In this document: piece after piece, positions 33,655 to 38,188 of the stretch
How positions within the stretch are numbered: position 1 is the stretch's first letter
Layout of the letters: every line of letters starts with the position of its first letter
Assembly (NCBI GenBank): GCA_023426375.1
Contig: JAFAAV010000049.1
Span: forward strand, 1 to 38,188
Direction of reading: 5' to 3'
DNA length: 38,188 bases
Source of the DNA: Actinomycetes bacterium
Lineage (GTDB): Bacteria; Actinomycetota; Actinomycetes; Actinomycetales; Micrococcaceae
Made by a program: the position numbers and the translations under genes
Notes under the pieces: generated by a model
Seen by the model: only the letters and a program-made list of their open reading frames with translations
Database searches by the model: none
Told to the model about the DNA's origin: nothing

Positions 33655-33686
33655 AATGCCGACTGAAAACATGCACATGTTGGTGA

Positions 33687-34133
33687 TCAGTGCTCAACCG
33701 AGTACTTGGCATCCAGGGCGTCCGCAAGGTCCTTCATGTCAATCCTCGGGCCCGGGAGTGATCGCTGCTGAACTTCTGCCAGATCGACAACGAACCAGTT
33801 GGCGCCTTCCACGATGTGTACGGAACCGGAGGGGTCGGCGGCGCTCGCGGCTACAGATCGAGCTTCCTGGTGTGTCTCCGACGCCTTGAACCAGAGAATC
33901 TCCACGGAATCAGTGCACATTCGGGACTCGCCCATGGGGTGACTGGCGTTCAAGATCGTGACCGGTTGTTCATGGGCCTGTTCCTCGCACCCGACGTGAC
34001 TATCTACCGCTTGATAGGCGTCCCCCAGGGAGTCGTATGCAGGCAATGCTTCGCTGTGCGTGCATGAGGTTGCGATGAGCAGCGTGCCGGTTGCTGCTGC
34101 AAGAATCATGCGCTTCTTGACCAATGAGTACAT
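33687..34133 (-). CDS. Small lipoprotein of unknown function
   Basis: A 148-residue predicted lipoprotein. MYSLVKKRMILAAATGTLLIATSC ends in the lipobox cysteine at residue 24. The mature part has a short linker and a mixed alpha/beta domain with two cysteines (HVGCEEQ and SRMCTDS) and the segment SVHIVEGANWFVVDLAEV. I recognise no family. The ATG at 34133 is preceded by TTGAGGCGACC. Its base composition, like that of the neighbouring intergenic DNA, is lower in GC than the rest. Confidence 0.78.
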   Translation of the reverse strand: MYSLVKKRMILAAATGTLLIATSCTHSEALPAYDSLGDAYQAVDSHVGCEEQAHEQPVTILNASHPMGESRMCTDSVEILWFKASETHQEARSVAASAADPSGSVHIVEGANWFVVDLAEVQQRSLPGPRIDMKDLADALDAKYSVEH

Positions 34134-34205
34134 GGTCGCCTCAATTCGTAGCTGAGGTGTATCCCCCCAAGTGGGTTACTCAATAATCTCATAAGCAGGC
34201 TTACT

Positions 34206-35810
34206 TTATTGTCCGGGGGCATCCCTATGACGGAATGCGGCAGCAGCTAAAGCGGTTGCGAGAACAGCGACGGCCGAGATCCAGGTGAGTGCGGCGGCGT
34301 CGGCGGAGGCATCACTGGCGAGACGGGCGACGTGATGGAACGGGGAGAGGTCCGCAACCCACGAGGGCACACTCAGGAGCGGCCCCAGAACGGCGATGAC
34401 CAGCACGAACAGGACGGGCACCCAGGCGAGCGCCGTGAGCCGGGGCCAGAATGCGTAGACCAGCACGGCGATGGATGTGAACAGAGCCAACGCTGGCAGG
34501 TACGTGGCCCAGGTCAGGATGAGGCCCGAGTAGATGGCGTCCACGGTGATCACCGCGTCCGTCGTGGCTGCCAAGGTCAGGGTGCTCAGGAGCAGAACGA
34601 CCGCGGACACCACGAAAGCGAGTGCCCACCAGCTCAGCAACCATCGGACCCGAGCAACGGGAAGTGACAACACGAGTTCGGTGCGCGCGCTTGACTCTTC
34701 CCCGTGGAGCCGGGACGCGAGGGCAACAGCCAGAGCCGCCGCACCGCATGCCATGGTTGTCATGGCAAGATCCACGTAGCCCTGCACCGCGCGGTCCGCG
34801 CCACCCATGATGGCTTGGTAGGAGGCGGGAAGGTCCGCGAACGAGTCGCGCATGGATGGCGCCAACGACCCGTAGGTCACGGCGAGAAGAATGAGGGCGA
34901 TCAACCACGTGAGGTTGGACGTGCGGGTGAGACGGAACCCCAGGGACAACGGGCCTCTTAGATAACCGGCCGCATGGGTCCGCCCGGATCGCTGGGGAAG
35001 CAGGCCGGCGTCCAAGTCGCGGCGGGACTGCAGGGTCATGGCAGCCAGCGCCACGACCAGGGTGAGCCCCATGGCCAGCAGAAGCGGCCACCAGCGCAGC
35101 TCCACGAACGTGCGCGTTTGCATGGACCAAGCGATGGGTGAGAACCACGAGAGCCAACTGCCGTGCAGCTCCATGACGTCGCCCACGCCACGCACCACCA
35201 CGGCCACGCCCAGGACAGCGAGTCCGAGACCCATGGCCCCGCGGGGAGTGGACGACAACTGCGCGCACAGCAATCCCACCGCGCCGAACACCAGCACCTG
35301 CATCCCGATTCCCACGCCGAACGCCCAACTGTCAGGTGCCGGAAGATCGAGCAAGAGCATCGACCCGCCGCACACCAGCGCGATCAGCGCTGCGGTGATG
35401 AGCAACATGAGTGATGCCGCAGCGGGTGCCGCGTGCCGCCCCACTCGGGTGGAGCGCAGCAGCTCAATCCGGCCTGCAGACTCCTCACCGCGCGTGTGGC
35501 GCACGGCCGTTTGAAGAGCCATGATCGCCACGGCCACCACGATGAACAACGTGTACTCGTTGGCCATCATGGCCCCTACGGTGTAGTCGTCCAGTCCGTA
35601 GCCGGGACCTCCCATGAAGATGCCGCTGGGTTGCCCCATGATCGTGGCGCGCACCTGACGTTCCTCGGCGCTCGAGAAGACCTGCGCGAGTTCCTGACCG
35701 CCCCCGGCCAGCAGGAGCCCCACGGCCAGGACCCAGATGGGCAGTCGGATGCGGTCGCGTTTCAGGGCCAACCTCAACAGGGTGGTTGTGCCCTGCAGTT
35801 CGCGTGTCAT
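34206..35810 (-). CDS. ABC exporter permease (ABC-2, polyketide-antibiotic exporter type)
   Basis: A 534-residue membrane protein made of two homologous halves, each with about six hydrophobic segments, as in the TetAB/polyketide-antibiotic exporter permease group. It begins MTRELQGTTTLLRLALKRDRIRLPIW and has the family's RHTRGEESAGRIELLRSTRVGRH loop, mirrored later by RLHGEESSARTELVLSLPVARVRWL. It probably exports a hydrophobic drug or lipid. Its ATG overlaps the ATPase stop by four bases. The partner ATPase is damaged or mis-started at its N-terminus (see below). Confidence 0.88.
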   Translation of the reverse strand: MTRELQGTTTLLRLALKRDRIRLPIWVLAVGLLLAGGGQELAQVFSSAEERQVRATIMGQPSGIFMGGPGYGLDDYTVGAMMANEYTLFIVVAVAIMALQTAVRHTRGEESAGRIELLRSTRVGRHAAPAAASLMLLITAALIALVCGGSMLLLDLPAPDSWAFGVGIGMQVLVFGAVGLLCAQLSSTPRGAMGLGLAVLGVAVVVRGVGDVMELHGSWLSWFSPIAWSMQTRTFVELRWWPLLLAMGLTLVVALAAMTLQSRRDLDAGLLPQRSGRTHAAGYLRGPLSLGFRLTRTSNLTWLIALILLAVTYGSLAPSMRDSFADLPASYQAIMGGADRAVQGYVDLAMTTMACGAAALAVALASRLHGEESSARTELVLSLPVARVRWLLSWWALAFVVSAVVLLLSTLTLAATTDAVITVDAIYSGLILTWATYLPALALFTSIAVLVYAFWPRLTALAWVPVLFVLVIAVLGPLLSVPSWVADLSPFHHVARLASDASADAAALTWISAVAVLATALAAAAFRHRDAPGQ

Positions 35811-36742
35811 GACGGGTCCGGTTCCGCAGGCTTCCCAGTCGCGCGAGTCTCCACGCCGACGACGCCGCCCGGGCCAGCTGCCTGACCCGCCTCACCGTGC
35901 GGTTCCGCGCGGTAGTGGCGCATGAACAATTCTTCGAGCGAGGCCGGGGAAGCGTGCAGCTGCCGCACATGCAAGCTGTGAAGCCCGGGAAGCAAGTCCT
36001 GGAGAGCTGCCGGCTCCACCTGCCCGGTGATGTGGAACCCCTCGGCCGTGTGGTGAACCTGCAGATCGTGCAGCTCCATCGAGTCGTCGAGCAGCGCGGG
36101 GTCATGGGCGGTGATCACGTCGATCGTGACCCGGGTCAGGTGGCGCATGTCCTCCAGCCGACCCTGCTCGACCACGGTGCCCTCGCGGATGATGGCCACG
36201 GTGTCACACAGCTGTTCCACTTCGGAGAGGATGTGGCTGGACAACAACACGGAGACGCCCTCGGCACGGCGCTGCCGCACGACCTCCTGGAACTCGCGCT
36301 CCATGAGCGGGTCGAGTCCGGATGTCGGTTCATCCAGGACCAACAGCTCGGCATCCGAGGCGAGCGCGGCGATCAGCGCGACCTTCTGCCGGTTGCCCTT
36401 GGAATACGCGCGGGATTTCTTGCGGGGGTCCAGCTGGAACCGTTCGGTCAACTCGGCGACCGCGCCTTCCCGCGTGCCACCGCGCATCCGGCACAGCAGA
36501 TCGATGCATTCGCCACCGGTCAACCCGGGCCACAGGTTCACATCCCCGGGCACGTAGGCCAGGTGTCGGTGGACTTCTACGGCGTCCCGCCAGGCATCTC
36601 GTCCGAGCACGGTCGCGGTGCCCGAATCTGCCCGTAACAACCCCAGCAGAATTCGAATGGTCGTCGATTTACCCGACCCGTTGGGCCCCAGGAAGCCCGC
36701 GATCACTCCGCGGGGAATCTGCAGATTCACGCCGTTGAGCAC
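35807..36742 (-). CDS. ABC exporter ATPase, N-terminally interrupted
   Basis: A 311-residue open part starting with a GTG at 36742. It has Walker A GPNGSGKST (19-27), signature YSKGNRQKVALIAALASD (with YSKGN in place of the usual LSGGQ), Walker B LLVLDEPTSGLD and the H-loop region SSHILSEVEQL, then a C-terminal tail (DUF4162-type). The natural N-terminus continues upstream in the same frame as GIHKSFGKAHVLNGVNL, but a TAA stop (36773-36775) separates it from the preceding PTDLAVDL. A start at 36742 loses the first strand and the aromatic A-loop that stacks on ATP. It may be a pseudogene, a sequence error, or a re-initiated short form. Confidence 0.85.
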   Translation of the reverse strand: MLNGVNLQIPRGVIAGFLGPNGSGKSTTIRILLGLLRADSGTATVLGRDAWRDAVEVHRHLAYVPGDVNLWPGLTGGECIDLLCRMRGGTREGAVAELTERFQLDPRKKSRAYSKGNRQKVALIAALASDAELLVLDEPTSGLDPLMEREFQEVVRQRRAEGVSVLLSSHILSEVEQLCDTVAIIREGTVVEQGRLEDMRHLTRVTIDVITAHDPALLDDSMELHDLQVHHTAEGFHITGQVEPAALQDLLPGLHSLHVRQLHASPASLEELFMRHYRAEPHGEAGQAAGPGGVVGVETRATGKPAEPDPS

Positions 36743-36811
36743 ATGGGCTTTTCCGAACGACTTATGGATTCCTTACAGGTCGACGGCCAGATCGGTGGGA
36801 TCGGGCGGCAC
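36743..36811 (-). pseudogene. Stop-interrupted N-terminal coding of the ABC ATPase
   Basis: In frame with the ATPase, a GTG at 36811 would give MPPDPTDLAVDL, then TAA, then GIHKSFGKAH. Apart from the stop this is exactly the expected beta-strand and A-loop. One base change would restore a normal ATPase of 334 residues. Confidence 0.65.
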
Positions 36812-36872
36812 TACCGTGCGGGCCGCTGTGCCGGCGTCGCGCTCGCCGTGACCCTCGCGCTCACCCGGCGGG

Positions 36873-36883
36873 GCGGCGTCGTC
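36873..36883 (-). repeat. Dispersed GACGACGCCGC word (intergenic copy)
   Basis: A copy in the gap between the interrupted ATPase and ridA. I see no other clear feature in this gap (36812-37038), except a possible TATGTT -10 box at 36969 for ridA. Confidence 0.45.
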
Positions 36884-37038
36884 AATGGAAGGTGTAGCTG
36901 CTCGGTGACGCGGATGCGAAGGCATGATGCACGGCCTCTGAAGGACGATTCACGAAAAGTGATACCTCTATGTTGCACCCGTCACGGGGGTTTGGGAGGG
37001 TTGAAGCGGATTTATCTTTCCCTTCTTCAGGAGTGCTC

Positions 37039-37440
37039 ATGCCCCGTCGCCAGAGAATCGTCCCTTCATGCCTGCCCGCCCACATCGCGGACAACAACGC
37101 CTACTCCTACGGCGTGCTGGACGGTGACACGCTGCACGTGTCCGGCATGGTCGCGTTCGCCCCGGACGGTTCCTACGTGGGCGAGGGAAACATCACCGCC
37201 CAGGCCACCCAGGTCTTCGACAACCTGCAGGCCGTGGTTGTCGAGGCCGGTGGCACCCTGGAAGATGTCGTCTCCACGACCACCTACCTCGCATCCGCTG
37301 AGTACGCGGGCGCGGTGGGCGAGGTGCGCAAGAAGTACTTCACCGGCGACGTCCCGCCCACCTCCACCGTTGTGGTCGCCCCCATGGCGCGCGAGCAGTT
37401 CATGGTCGAGGTTTCCGCGATCGCGCGAATCGCCGAGTAA
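37039..37440 (+). CDS. RidA/YjgF-family protein
   Basis: A 133-residue trimer-forming protein of the Rid family, whose members hydrolyse reactive enamines/imines from amino-acid enzymes. Family blocks are LHVSGMVAFAPDGSYVG, QATQVFDNLQAVVVEAGGTLEDVV and PPTSTVVVAPM with EVSAIA at the end. The arginine that archetypal RidA uses for catalysis (PARS motif) is replaced by threonine (T108), so this is probably another Rid subgroup with a different or no deaminase activity. The start is set by AGGAG six bases upstream of ATG 37039; the frame extends further but without support. Confidence 0.88.
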   Translation: MPRRQRIVPSCLPAHIADNNAYSYGVLDGDTLHVSGMVAFAPDGSYVGEGNITAQATQVFDNLQAVVVEAGGTLEDVVSTTTYLASAEYAGAVGEVRKKYFTGDVPPTSTVVVAPMAREQFMVEVSAIARIAE

Positions 37441-37444
37441 GGAC

Positions 37445-37455
37445 GACGACGCCGC
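37445..37455 (+). repeat. Dispersed GACGACGCCGC word (intergenic copy)
   Basis: A copy four bases after the ridA stop, followed by TGCGGCGCCG and TTCCGCGCGG. A similar string follows the copy at 31372 in the modBC linker. Confidence 0.5.
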
Positions 37456-37579
37456 TGCGGCGCCGTTCCGCGCGGTTGGTTCAGTGCAGCGCGGGCGGCC
37501 TTCGACCTGAGGCAGGCCACGCACTACGGCGCACGGTCCAGTGCTTGCCGCGCAGACGTTTGCTACTTGCGCGTTCTGA

Positions 37580-38188
37580 CTACTTACCCCGCAGCGACGG
37601 GAAATCGGTGTCCGCGTACTCCACGTGCTCACCCGCCGACTCCGCACCGGTTGCCGGGTGCAGTCGCACTTCGCGGTCGCGCAGTTCCACGCGGCGGATC
37701 TTGCCCGAAATGGTCTTGGGCAGTGCGAAGAACTCCAGCCGACGCACGCGCTTGTACGCTGCCAGGTTCACGCGGCAGTGGTGCAGGATGCTCTCGGCGG
37801 TTTCTGCATTCGGCTCGTGCCCGTTGCCGAGCACCACGTAGGCCTTGGGGACGGCCAGACGAATCGGATCCGGTGAGGGAACCACGGCCACTTCGACGAC
37901 AGCGGGGTGCTCGATGACCACGGACTCCAGCTCGAACGGAGAGAGTCGGTAATCGGAGGCCTTGAACACGTCATCCGCGCGGCCCACGTAGGTGAAGACG
38001 CCATCCTCGTCCTGGGAGACCACGTCACCGGTGTGGTAGACGCCGTCGCGGAAGGCCTCGGCGGTCTTCTCCGGATCCCCGTGGTAGCCCGGGGTCAGGC
38101 TGATGGGGCGGGGATCCAGACGCAGGCACAGCTCACCCTCGTCGGTGCGTTCCTCGCCGGTCGCGGTGTCGATGAGCACGGTCTCGTA
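37580..38188 (-). CDS. AMP-forming acyl-CoA synthetase, C-terminal part
   Basis: The 3' part (about 203 codons) of an ANL-superfamily ligase; the 5' part lies beyond the window. Visible are the A8 hinge block VYHTGDVVSQDEDGVFTYVGR followed by ADDVFKASDYRLSPFELESV in separate stretches, and the A10 motif PKTISGKIRR with the catalytic lysine. The sequence resembles medium-chain acyl-CoA or acetyl-CoA-type synthetases (SDYRLSPFELE). It activates a carboxylic acid via an acyl-AMP. The TAG stop is at 37580. Confidence 0.9.
   Translation of the reverse strand, partial: YETVLIDTATGEERTDEGELCLRLDPRPISLTPGYHGDPEKTAEAFRDGVYHTGDVVSQDEDGVFTYVGRADDVFKASDYRLSPFELESVVIEHPAVVEVAVVPSPDPIRLAVPKAYVVLGNGHEPNAETAESILHHCRVNLAAYKRVRRLEFFALPKTISGKIRRVELRDREVRLHPATGAESAGEHVEYADTDFPSLRGK

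Noticed and set aside
36743..37510. Plus-strand 255-codon frame over the ridA region
   Set aside because: Overlaps ridA in a different frame and has no domain.

Overview
The window is high-GC actinobacterial chromosome. Codons end mostly in G/C, GTG starts are common, several genes look leaderless (a TANNNT -10 box 6-7 nt before the start codon), and there is a Glu-Asp-Phe tRNA cluster. Together with pta, FprA, a urea transporter, a GltS-like symporter and a ModBC fusion, this points to Micrococcales, probably Micrococcaceae. Genus and species cannot be read from the sequence.

Layout: 1-5.3 kb holds pta (-), a thiamine-binding protein, a spermidine-synthase-like protein, a VOC protein and a urea transporter. 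5.3-8.5 kb holds a purine permease (-) divergent from fprA (+). 8.5-9.8 kb is nuclease-like locus 1 with its repeats. 9.8-12.4 kb holds a lactone oxidase (-) and a tandem universal stress protein (+). 12.4-12.9 kb has three tRNAs. 13.0-14.7 kb holds a TVP38 protein and an NYN protein (-). 14.8-18.2 kb holds a DUF4242/acyl-CoA dehydrogenase-like pair and a GltS-like symporter. 18.2-21.2 kb holds an HHH-DUF1801 protein, a lipoprotein and an alpha-glucosidase (-). 21.3-22.8 kb is nuclease-like locus 2 with its repeats. 22.9-25.5 kb (-) holds a hypothetical gene, xth, a GNAT gene and an AhpD-like gene. 25.6-28.6 kb holds cardiolipin synthase, nadE (-) and an enoyl-CoA hydratase. A gene-free inverted-repeat region and a MarR regulator follow. 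29.4-32.9 kb is a molybdate operon (HTH-Mop regulator, modA, fused modBC) plus a PAP2-like protein. 32.9-34.1 kb (-) holds an XRE/DUF2975 pair and a lipoprotein. 34.2-36.8 kb (-) is an ABC exporter whose ATPase has an in-frame stop near its start. RidA (+) and the 3' part of an acyl-CoA synthetase (-) end the window.

The most unusual signal is a pair of paralogous, single-gene, DUF559/AbiEi-like nuclease-type ORFs (8711-9715 and 21641-22642). They appear to align without gaps over about 290 residues. Each is bracketed on both sides by its own family of short, inverted, hairpin-forming repeats: six units of about 27 nt at locus 1, and eight units at locus 2 whose central pairs are 33 nt and meet at a shared GGCC. 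Two further inverted-repeat elements (3623-3692 and about 28607-28790) have no such gene beside them and may be solo or decayed relatives. The repeat sequences differ between loci while the architecture is shared, which suggests a repeat-plus-nuclease element, possibly mobile or self-recognising. A separate 11-nt word, GACGACGCCGC, recurs in intergenic gaps, protein tails and linkers.
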